50,083 nt of DNA, taken from a virus. The translations under genes were made by a program, and so were the position numbers. Position 1 is the first letter of the stretch, and each line of letters opens with the position of its first letter. Shown here piece after piece: positions 39,889-48,564 of this stretch. The stretch is taken from IMG/VR virus record IMGVR_UViG_3300043438_002632, positions 1-50,083 of that record. The stretch is one strand, 5' to 3'. The notes beneath the pieces were generated by a model that saw only the letters and a list, made by a program, of their open reading frames with translations, was not told where the DNA came from and searched no databases.

Positions 39889-40764
39889 ATGAAAATTAAA
39901 GATCTATTAAACGAAGATGCAGTTCAAGTTTTCAGCGAAGCCTCGCTCAATGCTATTCAAGATGCGTTTGACAAAAAAGTCGAATTGACAACTGAAGCAG
40001 CGTTGATTGCTCAAGATGAGCTTTATGCTGAAAAACTAGACAAACTCATCAAAACCATCGACAAAGATCACACCGCTAAGATGAAAAAAATCGTCGAAGC
40101 TGTTGATCAAGATCGCGCACAGAAGCTATTGAAAGTTGTTAAGAAGTATGAAAGAACTTTAACTGAAGATGCTGCATCATACAAAACTCAACTTGTTGGA
40201 GCAGTGAGCGCTTATCTTGATGAGTTCCTTGAAGAATCCATTTCAACTGAAGACTTAGCAGCTGCTGTCAAAAACAAATCAGCGTTGAATGTTCTGAACA
40301 ATTTAAGAAGCGCACTATCAGTTGGTTCAGCCATGATGAACGAATCTATTCAAGAAGCTGTCATCGATGGCAAATCTCGCATAGATACACTTCAATCAGA
40401 AAATGAAACCCTGAAGAAGAATCTTCAAACTCTACAAGAAAGCTTCAACAATGTTCGTGTCAATGCTCTCATCGAAGAGAAGATTGCTGTGATGCCAACT
40501 GATAAGAAGTCTTTCATCAGAAAGACTCTCAAAGACAAGTCATTCGATTTCGTCAAAGAAAATTTCGAGTATGTTTCCAGACTGTTTGACAAGAAAGAAA
40601 AGGAAAAAATCAAAAATATTACAGAAGAAGCAAAAAATAAAAGCGCTAATGTAGATTTTATTCCAGAAAAACAAAAAATTGTAACAGAAAGCCTAAATAC
40701 AAATGAGTCAAGTGGTGGAGACATCTACCTCAGTGAACTCAGCAAGGTTTTTGGAACCCGATAA
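39889..40764 (+). CDS. 22: Prohead scaffolding core protein (gp22-like)
   Basis: 291 residues, almost entirely helical, Glu/Lys/Ala-rich. N-terminal MKIKDLLNEDAVQVFSE holds LNE (7-9). LFDKKEKEKIKNITEEAKNK and the long coiled-coil segment SENETLKKNLQTLQESFNN match scaffold proteins. Further L/I-x-E sites (for example FLEE, TLQE, VTE-like) fit a scaffold that is degraded by gp21. Directly upstream of the capsid gene, as in T4, and of similar length (269 in T4). Confidence 0.88.
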   Translation: MKIKDLLNEDAVQVFSEASLNAIQDAFDKKVELTTEAALIAQDELYAEKLDKLIKTIDKDHTAKMKKIVEAVDQDRAQKLLKVVKKYERTLTEDAASYKTQLVGAVSAYLDEFLEESISTEDLAAAVKNKSALNVLNNLRSALSVGSAMMNESIQEAVIDGKSRIDTLQSENETLKKNLQTLQESFNNVRVNALIEEKIAVMPTDKKSFIRKTLKDKSFDFVKENFEYVSRLFDKKEKEKIKNITEEAKNKSANVDFIPEKQKIVTESLNTNESSGGDIYLSELSKVFGTR

Positions 40765-40783
40765 TTTCCCACCAAGAACAATG

Positions 40784-40798
40784 AGGTCTTTTTGACCT
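40784..40798 (+). other. Short hairpin upstream of the capsid gene
   Basis: AGGTC-TTTTT-GACCT, 27 bases before the capsid start. Too short to be a convincing terminator. It could be an mRNA-processing or stabilising element. No TAAATA element is present in the 61-base gap 40765-40825. Confidence 0.4.
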
Positions 40799-40825
40799 GA
40801 ATTAGAAACAGAGAATACGTCACAT

Positions 40826-42292
40826 ATGAATAAACCAAACTCACCCGTTAATGAAAGCAGAACAGATGCACTCGTAAGAAAGTGGTCAAAGGTTCTTGAT
40901 TACAGCAGCAATGCTGTTCCAGAAATCCGCGACGAGCACACTTACAGAACAACTGCTATGCTTCTTGAGAACCAAGAGAAATGGTGTATGGAGTCTAATA
41001 GTTCTGGCGGAATTTTCGGTGCCACCGCAGGTGCTACCGGAGGTTCAGTTGGAAACACCGATAGCTATGCTCAAGGTGATACTAGACTTCCTAAGATCCT
41101 CATTCCTATGATCCGACGCACTTTCCCAGAGTTGCTTTCCAACGAACTTGTTGGTGTTCAACCTATGGGCGGACCAGTTGGTCTTGCTTTCGCTCTTCGT
41201 TACGCTTATCAATCAGACACCCTCAGCGATGGGGCTATCGATGGTAAGACTAGCGGTGGTGGCGCAGGCGGATTTGGTCAAGCCGCAGGTTACACTGGTA
41301 CCAATGGTATCAGTGCCTCACCATACAGCTCAGAGCTTGGTTTTCAACTTCTTGACACACGTTTCACAGGTACTACAGCAGGTGCTCTTTCTGGTAACTC
41401 AGAATGGTCATTCGCTGATCAAGACCGTGGTGTTGCTGAACTTCTACAAAACTACGAACTGACAGGTAAAATCCCTCAGATCGAGATGAAGTTCGAAAAG
41501 ACCGCAGTTGAGGCTGGAACTCGTAGACTTGCTACCCGCTGGTCTGTCGAGCTTGAGCAGGACCTTAAGAACATGCAAGGTATCGATATCGACGGCGAAC
41601 TCACTAACGCAATGAGTTATGAGATCCAAGCCGAAATCGACCGTGAAGTTGTCATCAGAATGATCCAGAGCGCCATGAATGGTGGTCTTGGAGCAGGTTA
41701 CTCCATCTGGAGCCCTGTAAGTGCAGATGGTCGCTGGACTGCTGAGCGTAATATCACTTTCTATCAAAAGCTACTAATCGAGGCAGGTCGTATGGCCGCT
41801 CGTAACCGTAGAGGTGCCGCTAACTTCGTTATCGCAACTCCTCGCGTTTGCACCATCCTCGAAATGCTTCCTGACTTCAAGACATTTGAAATCACCGGAA
41901 ACGTTTCAACCGCTGGTGTTGGTATTGCTAAGGTAGGTACAGTGGGAAGCCGCTTCACCGTTTATCGTGACACCAGAACAGAAGTTCAGAACAACACTCT
42001 ATACTCAGGCAACTACAGCGGCAGAACCCCTGCCCACACTCAATCCGTTGAGTATGCATTGCTTGGATATAAAGGTTCTGAGTACTATGATACTGGTATC
42101 ATTTACTGCCCATACATTCCGATCATGGTTCAAAGAACAATTGGTCCGAACGATTTTGCACCCCGTGTTGGTCTCATGACCCGTTACGGTATTGTAAATA
42201 ACATCTTCGGAGCAAATCTTTACTACCACTTGATCATTGTTAAGAACCTTGGTGATGCGTTTACTCCCGGAACAGTTTCAACTTACCTGTAA
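40826..42292 (+). CDS. 23: Major capsid protein (gp23-like)
   Basis: 488 residues (T4 gp23 521). IRRTFPELLSNELVGVQPM then GGPVGLAFALRYAY is the gp23 hallmark. The N-terminal TTAMLLENQEKW matches T4 IFENQEKD. Processing by gp21 probably occurs after LLE (46-48) or CME (54-56), leaving a Gly/Ser/Thr-rich arm (57-80) and the motif DSYAQGDTR (79-87). The C-terminal YYHLIIVKNLGDAF also fits. Codon usage is visibly different from the neighbours (many C-ending codons such as AAC, ATC, TTC), as expected for the most highly expressed gene. Followed by a strong terminator. Confidence 0.97.
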   Translation: MNKPNSPVNESRTDALVRKWSKVLDYSSNAVPEIRDEHTYRTTAMLLENQEKWCMESNSSGGIFGATAGATGGSVGNTDSYAQGDTRLPKILIPMIRRTFPELLSNELVGVQPMGGPVGLAFALRYAYQSDTLSDGAIDGKTSGGGAGGFGQAAGYTGTNGISASPYSSELGFQLLDTRFTGTTAGALSGNSEWSFADQDRGVAELLQNYELTGKIPQIEMKFEKTAVEAGTRRLATRWSVELEQDLKNMQGIDIDGELTNAMSYEIQAEIDREVVIRMIQSAMNGGLGAGYSIWSPVSADGRWTAERNITFYQKLLIEAGRMAARNRRGAANFVIATPRVCTILEMLPDFKTFEITGNVSTAGVGIAKVGTVGSRFTVYRDTRTEVQNNTLYSGNYSGRTPAHTQSVEYALLGYKGSEYYDTGIIYCPYIPIMVQRTIGPNDFAPRVGLMTRYGIVNNIFGANLYYHLIIVKNLGDAFTPGTVSTYL

Positions 42293-42329
42293 GTTGAATT
42301 GATCTAGGATTAAGCCTAACAATCAAACC

Positions 42330-42370
42330 GAACCCGGAGGTGCCGAAGAGCCTCCGGGTTCTTCTTTTTT
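42330..42370 (+). terminator. Intrinsic terminator after the capsid gene
   Basis: An 11-bp stem GAACCCGGAGG/CCTCCGGGTTC (42330-42340 with 42351-42361) with a 10-base loop, followed by TTCTTTTTT (T6 at 42365-42370). It ends the prohead operon 38 bases after the capsid stop. Confidence 0.92.
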
Positions 42371-42399
42371 AAAATATAATTTTTTTCTAAGCATTAGAC

Positions 42400-42405
42400 T
42401 AAATA
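42400..42405 (+). promoter_or_regulatory. Late promoter element for 42411
   Basis: ACTAAATACTAAT, with TAAATA ending 5 bases before ATG 42411. Confidence 0.75.
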
Positions 42406-42410
42406 CTAAT

Positions 42411-42791
42411 ATGGCACTTTACACCTTCACTTCAAACGTACTCTCAGCAGCTTCAGTAGGAAATCCACCTCCTACACACACAGTGTTATCAGCTGCTGGA
42501 GTTAACACAATATCTCTATCATCAGTTTATGATGGTTTGGCATTCAATGCACTTCCAGAATCATCACTCACATCTACACTCTGTTCACTAACAGTGAACG
42601 GTTCCGTATTTATAATTAATAGCGCATACAATAACTCACCATTCGCATTGATGACCTCTGATAGAACATACACCGTGTTCACCTATCAATCAGCACTTGC
42701 TACAACTCAATTATCAGCAGTTTTACTATCTGCTACCAAAGAAGTTGTCACACCTGAATCACTTAGATTGCGCCTATTGGGATACATCTGA
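42411..42791 (+). CDS. Ser/Ala/Thr-rich late protein, possible decoration or tail protein
   Basis: 126 residues, strongly beta-like, Ser/Thr/Ala-rich and low in charge (SNVLSAASVGNPPPTHTVLS, SLSSVYDGLAFNAL, TYTVFTYQSALATTQL). The repeated VLSAA/TVLSAAG phrase suggests internal repeats. No known family. It has its own late element between the capsid terminator and the baseplate genes, which would suit an abundant virion surface protein. Confidence 0.62.
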   Translation: MALYTFTSNVLSAASVGNPPPTHTVLSAAGVNTISLSSVYDGLAFNALPESSLTSTLCSLTVNGSVFIINSAYNNSPFALMTSDRTYTVFTYQSALATTQLSAVLLSATKEVVTPESLRLRLLGYI

Positions 42792-42793
42792 TC

Positions 42794-42799
42794 TAAATA
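42794..42799 (+). promoter_or_regulatory. Late promoter element for 42806
   Basis: TCTAAATA, with TAAATA ending 6 bases before ATG 42806. Confidence 0.72.
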
Positions 42800-42805
42800 C
42801 AGTTA

Positions 42806-43525
42806 ATGTTCGCAAGAGGATCAGGCACAGGTCAAGAATTCCGTAGGAATGAATTATCCTTTTACAAGGGGATCGTTGTTAAAAATAACGATCCCCTTCG
42901 TTTAAACAGAGTAAAGGTTTATATTCCAGAATTGAGCAATCAACCATTTGATGAATGGTTTGCCAGTAACGAAAATATAAAAGTTAAAGTACCCGGAAAA
43001 AACAATGTGGGTGATAATTGGATAGATACAGACATATATGAAACTATATGTAAAACTATACCATGGGCAGAACCCTGTTATCCAGTGATGGGAGAAAGTG
43101 GATCGAGTAGATATAATAAAGATGAGAAGATAACATCTATATCAGACGCTAATTATATAGCGGGATTAACTGCAATCGATGACACGCCTCCTTCTATTGA
43201 CACTGGGGGATTTTCTCCAGCGTTTTTATTTGAAAATCAAGGAACTGCAATAGGAGACGCATTTGCAAACCCGACTGTTAATTTCTCAGCAGCGTGCAAT
43301 CCGTACAGCTTTTCATACAAGCCATCAAAGCATGTAAACAAGGCAAAGGGTATGTTTGGGATACCTGAAGTTGGAGCCAAAGTTTGGGTTTTCTTCTGGC
43401 AAGGCAATAATCAATTTCCTGTATATTTTGGAGTATCTCACGACTTTAGAGAACTTACATTGATTAACAACACGGACAATGAAAATAAACTAAGTCCAAC
43501 ATATCCAATTGATTTTGAGAGTTAA
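42806..43525 (+). CDS. Baseplate hub OB-fold protein (gp5 N-domain-like)
   Basis: 239 residues. SFYKGIVVKNNDPLRLNRVKVYIPEL is the gp5/VgrG OB-fold opening (here split as SFYKGIVVKNNDPLRL and NRVKVYIPEL). PWAEPCYPVMG and the late MFGIPEVGAKVWVFFWQGN then QFPVYFGV close the barrel, as in T4 gp5 and phage spike proteins. No lysozyme domain is present, unlike T4 gp5. The 1-gp5-like beta-helix portion is in the next gene, so the hub spike seems to be split over two genes. Confidence 0.78.
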   Translation: MFARGSGTGQEFRRNELSFYKGIVVKNNDPLRLNRVKVYIPELSNQPFDEWFASNENIKVKVPGKNNVGDNWIDTDIYETICKTIPWAEPCYPVMGESGSSRYNKDEKITSISDANYIAGLTAIDDTPPSIDTGGFSPAFLFENQGTAIGDAFANPTVNFSAACNPYSFSYKPSKHVNKAKGMFGIPEVGAKVWVFFWQGNNQFPVYFGVSHDFRELTLINNTDNENKLSPTYPIDFES

Positions 43526-43529
43526 TTCT

Positions 43530-43535
43530 TAAATA
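43530..43535 (+). promoter_or_regulatory. Late promoter element for 43545
   Basis: TCTTAAATA, with TAAATA ending 9 bases before ATG 43545; slightly longer spacing than the rest. Confidence 0.6.
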
Positions 43536-43544
43536 TTTGTATCT

Positions 43545-45134
43545 ATGTCAATGCGATACAAAAACAGAATGATTATAAATCAGCGTGGAGGATCTATTAA
43601 TATAGATAACTCAACCGACACCGAGAAGGTGCAAATATCACAACGAAGTGGTAGTAATATAAATTTAACTAATGTTGTAACCAGTGAGTTGGCAAGTAAT
43701 AATAAACAAGTTAATATTATACACGATGATTTTAAAACCGTTGGGAATAATGCGTCTGAATTTATTGTAAAAGATAAAATAGAAAGAGTCGGCGAGAATT
43801 CATACGCGCTGAAAGGATTCATCGACGAATCACAAATAGACGCATTTAAACAGTGGAAATCGTTAGTTAAACCGATAGCTCTTAAAAACAGTCAATTTAA
43901 AATTTCACGAGGAGGTATAGGGTTTCCGTTGGGTGAGAGCACACCATTACAGGGAACTAGAGATTCAAACCCCGTATTAAACACAAAATTAACAACAGTT
44001 GAAAATAAATTTTCTGGTTATAATTCAACTCCCATTCGTCAATTTTCAACAGACCAAGTTGTAGATTACACACCGGTTCAAAATCGTGCTGGATCACCAG
44101 CATCGGAGAAATCATTAACACCCGATAATATCAATAAATCAGCTGGGATTTTAGGATCATTCGCTGATGGTGTTATTGAATTCGGAGCAGAGAAAAGCGC
44201 AGCTACTGAAAACGGATCGTGGAGTGCGAATTCAAATGTTGAAAATCTTGCCGAGGATATGATTAATCTCCAAGATCAACTCACTCCAATTGAACAAGGC
44301 ATGGGAAATGGCGGGGATGAAATATCCTTTATAAAAAAGAATAAATTCGAAACTGTTGGTGCTATTTTCAATGATTATCCATCAATAAGAGTCGATCAAC
44401 AAGGTCGAAGTCATCCATTTGAAGTTATTGTAAGTGATGTAGGAGCTTTCAAAAACCATGATTATATGCCAGTTGTTGAAGATGTTGACAACTCATCTTT
44501 CTTTCCATGTGGAGAAGAAAGTAAAACAATTGGAAATAAATACAACCTCACAGTTGGTTCTGGTGGTATTAATTTAAAATCCACCGGGGGTATTGAATTA
44601 GGAGGTTCTAATTTCAAAGGAGGATTTAAAAAATGCAACATCAGTGCCACTTACGGTGTTCACCTGATGAGTGAAAATATTATAGAATTAGCAAGCTTGA
44701 AATCTATAACACTTCGAACAAACAGGCAGGTTTTCGTGGAGAGTGCTATGGGAGTTAAAAATAATATTGTTGTAGGAGGAGGATCATACATAGAAGGTGA
44801 AATGTATGTACAACATATAACAGCTCCAGTTGAAATTCAACAAACTGAAGACACGCAATTATTTGGTAAATTTAACATAACAGCATCTAGAACACTTCCA
44901 ATAGGTGAAGTTTTAATAGATGGCGCTTGGGAGACTGTATATGCCTTGAATGCCGATAACTTAATCGCGACTTATCCGCACAGCCACCACTTTAAAAACA
45001 TCCCCCTGCGACTGTGTGAGAGTAATTCAGATGTTAGAAAATTTGCACAAGATGAGGATATCAATTCACATGGAACGATATCCCCATCTTTAGCACAAAG
45101 ACACGAGCGAAAGCCCGTTTACAAATTCAATTAA
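43545..45134 (+). CDS. Baseplate central spike protein (gp5 C-domain/VgrG-like)
   Basis: 529 residues. N-terminal QRGGSINIDNSTDTEKVQIS then RSGSNINLTN resembles the gel/beta repeat at the start of VgrG-type spikes. Residues 320-430 show repeated short beta turns (NKYNLTVGSGGINLKSTGG, IELGGSNFKGG, HLMSENIIELASLKSITLRT), as in the gp5 triple-stranded beta-helix. Near the end, TYPHSHHFKNIPL holds closely spaced histidines (H-x-HH) that could bind metal at the tip. A middle region (145-260) is Ser/Asn/Asp-rich linker. Its TAA stop overlaps the convergent clpP stop in TTAA. Confidence 0.68.
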   Translation: MSMRYKNRMIINQRGGSINIDNSTDTEKVQISQRSGSNINLTNVVTSELASNNKQVNIIHDDFKTVGNNASEFIVKDKIERVGENSYALKGFIDESQIDAFKQWKSLVKPIALKNSQFKISRGGIGFPLGESTPLQGTRDSNPVLNTKLTTVENKFSGYNSTPIRQFSTDQVVDYTPVQNRAGSPASEKSLTPDNINKSAGILGSFADGVIEFGAEKSAATENGSWSANSNVENLAEDMINLQDQLTPIEQGMGNGGDEISFIKKNKFETVGAIFNDYPSIRVDQQGRSHPFEVIVSDVGAFKNHDYMPVVEDVDNSSFFPCGEESKTIGNKYNLTVGSGGINLKSTGGIELGGSNFKGGFKKCNISATYGVHLMSENIIELASLKSITLRTNRQVFVESAMGVKNNIVVGGGSYIEGEMYVQHITAPVEIQQTEDTQLFGKFNITASRTLPIGEVLIDGAWETVYALNADNLIATYPHSHHFKNIPLRLCESNSDVRKFAQDEDINSHGTISPSLAQRHERKPVYKFN

Positions 45135-45769
45135 ATGATTTGATCAATAATGCCAAACTGTTGGCATTCTTCAGCATTCAACCAAATATCCTTACTCAAA
45201 ATTTCATCCAATTTCTTCATAGGCATCTTGGTTTTTTCCTTATAGAATGACTTGAGAAGCTTCATAAGAGCTGTGCAATTATAAATTTCATCTTCCATTT
45301 CGTTGAATTTACCATACATACCACCGCTCAATTGATGAATTAAAAGGTGAGAGTATTTTCCCATGTATCTCTTTTCACCAGCGAGTAAGACGAGTGTAGC
45401 CGCGCTTGCAGCTGCTCCATCGACATAGGTGTACACTTTAGATTTCATTTGTCTAATTGTATCCACAATCGCGAATGCTGAGAATATCTCTCCACCATTT
45501 GACGATAAATGCAGATGGCAAACTGGAGTATACTCATCCCCAAGTGTGTTTTTAGTATTTTGAAGCTTGATGTCAGTTTCAATCAGCATTTTATTCAATT
45601 CAACAGCTGATGTGCTGTCGATATCAGCATAAAAGAAGATTTTATTTTCAATGCATCGAATGCCTCCGAATGCATATTGATCACTTGCTGCTGTTGGGAT
45701 ATTTAAAAATATCGGAGTTGAAGTTGGTTCAGACTCTTCAGTGTTTGCTTTGTATGTCCATTTTTTCAT
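45131..45769 (-). CDS. clpP: ClpP-like serine protease
   Basis: 212 residues. IFFYADIDSTSAVEL then LHLSSNGGEIFSAFAIVDTI begins the ClpP fold. The catalytic Ser lies in DGAAASAATLVLLAG (S122), the His in LLIHQLSGG (H145) and the Asp in SKDIWLNAEEC (D194), a full triad. A N-terminal extension of about 40 residues replaces the usual axial loop. Such proteins occur in marine T4-like phages; the partner ATPase would be host ClpX/ClpA. Third gene of the nrdB-nrdA-clpP operon, 3 bases after nrdA. Confidence 0.9.
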   Translation of the reverse strand: MKKWTYKANTEESEPTSTPIFLNIPTAASDQYAFGGIRCIENKIFFYADIDSTSAVELNKMLIETDIKLQNTKNTLGDEYTPVCHLHLSSNGGEIFSAFAIVDTIRQMKSKVYTYVDGAAASAATLVLLAGEKRYMGKYSHLLIHQLSGGMYGKFNEMEDEIYNCTALMKLLKSFYKEKTKMPMKKLDEILSKDIWLNAEECQQFGIIDQII

Positions 45770-45772
45770 AAT

Positions 45773-47422
45773 TTAAGATTCACAAGTTGTACATGTTAGA
45801 ATTGATCTAGCTAGATCCTGAGCAGGATTACTAGAGCGTTGGTAATATAGACTCTTTACTCCACTTTCCCAAGCGAAAATCATAAGCTCATTGACATCTT
45901 TAGGTTTAGTGCTTGGAGGAATCATTAGATTTAAAGATTGTCCTTGATCAATGTATTGCTGTCTTTGAGCTGCTTGCATGATGATATCCTTTTGGGAAAT
46001 CTCACCAAATGTTTTAAACACATCCTTTTCTTCATCTGTCAATTCAGATAGATGTTGAACACTGCCACCTTTGACAAGAATGCTCTTCCAGATCGGAGCA
46101 GTATTGATGCCTTTGTCTTCCAACAATTTAATCAGATATGGATTTTTGAAAGTGAACTTACCTTTAGCCAAATCTTTCGTAAAGTAATTGCTATTCAAGG
46201 GCTCGATGCTTGGTGAAACTTGCCCTAGAATAAACGAACTGCTGGTTGTCGGAGCAATTGCCATTGTTGTTGTGTTTCGTTTGCCGTAACCTTTCAATAG
46301 AGGAGGTTCGCCGAGAAGTGTAGCTAGATTAGTGCTTGCTACATCACACATAGTTCTAATATGTTTGAAAATTTCTATATTCAGCATCTTAGCATCCAAA
46401 GATTCAAATGCAATCATTTTCGATTGTAGTAATGAATGCCATCCCAAAACACCAACGCCTATAGCTCTCTGATTGGTCGCAAACTTTCTAGGAGCCTCCA
46501 TAAAAGCCACATCTTCAGTTTTGCTGATGAATTCAGTCATGACGGCATCTAGGAAATACACAAGAGTTTCAACAGCGTCTGTGTTTTTCCATTCGTCGTA
46601 TGTTTCCAAATTAAGACTCGATAAATCGCAAACAAATGATTCATCATCGGAATTAGACAACATAATCTCGCTGCATAGATTTGAATTATTAATTTTCAAT
46701 CCTTTGTCTTTGTAAACTTGAGGAGCTTGATTATTAGCAGTGTCTGAGAAGAATATATACGGATATCCACTTTCGAATCGCTTTTTAATTACAAGACCCC
46801 AAATCTTACGAGCTTCTTTGTCTCCATCAATCATCTTACGCATCCACTCATCTGAAACACACACGCCAATTGACATTTCTTGAATTGTGTTTCCTTCTCC
46901 TCTGATTTTCAAGAATTCCTCGATGTCTGGATGATCGATAGGCAAATACGCTGCGAATGAGCCTCTTCTAACATTGCCCTGAGACACGACATTCATAAGC
47001 TTGTCGTACAGCTCCATAAAATGCACAGAGCCTGTTGAAGCGCCTCCTGAAGAGATTTCTGAACCTCTTCCTCGGAGATCTCCGAAATATCCACTGGTTC
47101 CGCCACCACATTTGGTCATTATACCAACTTCAGACAGCTTGCCAAGAATACCTGTCATCGTATCTGGAATGTAACTTCCGAAACAGCTGATGGGTAATCC
47201 TCTCGCTCTACCGAAGTTACTCCAAATTGGGCTACTCAATGAATAGAATCCTCTGGACATATAGTTGATGAACTTTTCTGCAAATCCATCAAAACCTAGA
47301 TAACTCTGAGCTGCGTTTGCTATTTGAGTGATTCTGTCTTCTGCACTCTCACCCTCTGATAAATAACCCCTCTCAAGAAATTTTCTTGAATCCTCATTTA
47401 ACCAATACCATTCTTTATTCAT
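45773..47422 (-). CDS. nrdA: Ribonucleotide reductase large subunit, class I (NrdA-like)
   Basis: 549 residues. Catalytic residues are all visible: C80 in PISCFGSY, N248-C250-E252 in SNLCSEI, and the two tyrosines in SLYYQRSS. The redox tail is TCTTCES (C-x-x-C) at the C-terminus. The N-terminal ATP-cone (overall-activity) domain, about 100 residues in E. coli NrdA, is absent, so dATP feedback inhibition is probably lost. The enzyme makes dNTPs for phage replication together with NrdB. Co-transcribed with nrdB, 10 bases after it. Confidence 0.95.
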   Translation of the reverse strand: MNKEWYWLNEDSRKFLERGYLSEGESAEDRITQIANAAQSYLGFDGFAEKFINYMSRGFYSLSSPIWSNFGRARGLPISCFGSYIPDTMTGILGKLSEVGIMTKCGGGTSGYFGDLRGRGSEISSGGASTGSVHFMELYDKLMNVVSQGNVRRGSFAAYLPIDHPDIEEFLKIRGEGNTIQEMSIGVCVSDEWMRKMIDGDKEARKIWGLVIKKRFESGYPYIFFSDTANNQAPQVYKDKGLKINNSNLCSEIMLSNSDDESFVCDLSSLNLETYDEWKNTDAVETLVYFLDAVMTEFISKTEDVAFMEAPRKFATNQRAIGVGVLGWHSLLQSKMIAFESLDAKMLNIEIFKHIRTMCDVASTNLATLLGEPPLLKGYGKRNTTTMAIAPTTSSSFILGQVSPSIEPLNSNYFTKDLAKGKFTFKNPYLIKLLEDKGINTAPIWKSILVKGGSVQHLSELTDEEKDVFKTFGEISQKDIIMQAAQRQQYIDQGQSLNLMIPPSTKPKDVNELMIFAWESGVKSLYYQRSSNPAQDLARSILTCTTCES

Positions 47423-47432
47423 AAATTTTTAA

Positions 47433-48407
47433 TTAAAACAAATCGTCTTCTGAAAATGATTGATTCTTTTTGGAATACTCCGTTGGACGGCTATAAAAGA
47501 AATCGGTCATGTTGTTGCCTAACAGCTCCTCATCAAACCACAGAGTTTTGGAAAGTAAAGCGTCATCTACTTCAAAAATTCTATCGAACCCAATCTGATC
47601 CATGGATTCATTAATTCTATTTTTGATAAACTCTTTTAAAATAGGAGCTGATAAATTTTCTTCTGCGGTGCCATTAACCATCCAATCCACAATCTTGCTT
47701 TCGGATTTGAAAGCTTCATGAGCTTCGTGCTTAATTCGCTCTATCAATTCATCGTCGAACAATTCAGGATGCTCTTCGCGAATGGTGTTGATCAACTTTA
47801 CACCAACCAGAGCATGCAGAGCTTCTTCATTGCGTGTGTATTTAACTTGCTGATCTGTGTCTTTCAAGACATTTTTGAAACGAGCAAACCAATTAATAAT
47901 ATAAAATTGAGAAAATAATGAAACATTTTCTACAAACAATGTGAATAGAATCAATGCGTATAGATATTGCTTTTTAGAATCTTTGTAGAATTTGTGGGTG
48001 TATTTTCTGAGATACTTAACACGACCCTGAATCCACTCCAGTTTTAGGTTTTCTTCAAAAATGTCATTGAGACCAAGAACATCAAGCAATCTTTCGTAAG
48101 CGTTGTTGTGAATAACCTCAACATTCGCCATTACATAACCAAGATCTGATAAAGATGGATGTGGTAGATTCTCTCCCAACTTTGCCCAAAATGTTTTTAC
48201 TGCAACTTCAATTTGCCCAATTGCTGACAGTGTTCGAATTATAATTTCACGCTCTTGATCACTTAATTCAACTTTGAATTGCTGTACATCAGATTTAAAA
48301 TTGAATTCTTTATCCGTCCAAAATCCATTGTGCATAGCCTCTATAAATTGATCTGTCCAAGGATATCGATTCGGCTTTCTGCTTATTTGCTCACTAAAAA
48401 TGCTCAT
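47433..48407 (-). CDS. nrdB: Ribonucleotide reductase small subunit (NrdB-like)
   Basis: 324 residues from ATG 48407 (MSIFSEQISRKPN). A longer reading from 48443 includes the -10 of a TTGACA-N16-TACAAT promoter, so I prefer 48407. Metal ligands are E67 in AIGQIEVAVKTFW, E97 and H100 in NVEVIHNNAYERL, with Y104 in the radical-tyrosine position, and a second E-x-x-H in TRNEEALHALVG. This is the class I form with the first ligand as Glu rather than Asp, a common subtype. Forms the active enzyme with NrdA. Confidence 0.94.
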   Translation of the reverse strand: MSIFSEQISRKPNRYPWTDQFIEAMHNGFWTDKEFNFKSDVQQFKVELSDQEREIIIRTLSAIGQIEVAVKTFWAKLGENLPHPSLSDLGYVMANVEVIHNNAYERLLDVLGLNDIFEENLKLEWIQGRVKYLRKYTHKFYKDSKKQYLYALILFTLFVENVSLFSQFYIINWFARFKNVLKDTDQQVKYTRNEEALHALVGVKLINTIREEHPELFDDELIERIKHEAHEAFKSESKIVDWMVNGTAEENLSAPILKEFIKNRINESMDQIGFDRIFEVDDALLSKTLWFDEELLGNNMTDFFYSRPTEYSKKNQSFSEDDLF

Positions 48408-48426
48408 TGTTGATTGATTGTTTTCT

Positions 48427-48454
48427 ATTGTATCGTACTGCATAAATTTGTCAA
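48427..48454 (-). promoter_or_regulatory. Early-type promoter for nrdB-nrdA-clpP
   Basis: Minus strand: TTGACA (48454-48449), 16 bases, TACAAT (48432-48427), 19 bases, ATG 48407. Confidence 0.75.
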
Positions 48455-48553
48455 ACTGGTTTCGTTCGATTATTTAACTCGGCGGATTTAGCTCTGCTGA
48501 ATTTGGTTAAAACCATTTTTTTAACTAAATAACATAAAAAATAAGCGATAGAA

Positions 48554-48559
48554 TAAATA
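48554..48559 (+). promoter_or_regulatory. Late promoter element for 48565
   Basis: AATAAATACTATT, a 12-of-13 match to T4 TATAAATACTATT, with TAAATA ending 5 bases before GTG 48565. Confidence 0.82.
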
Positions 48560-48564
48560 CTATT

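Noticed and set aside
28054-45134. Integrase, attachment site or transposon in the virion module
   Set aside because: No integrase, transposase or terminal repeats were found; the order follows a lytic T4-type layout.
48503-48524. Terminator from TGGTTAAAACCA followed by T7
   Set aside because: The stem has only 5 bp and a 2-base loop, so it is not stable. No gene ends just upstream on the plus strand.
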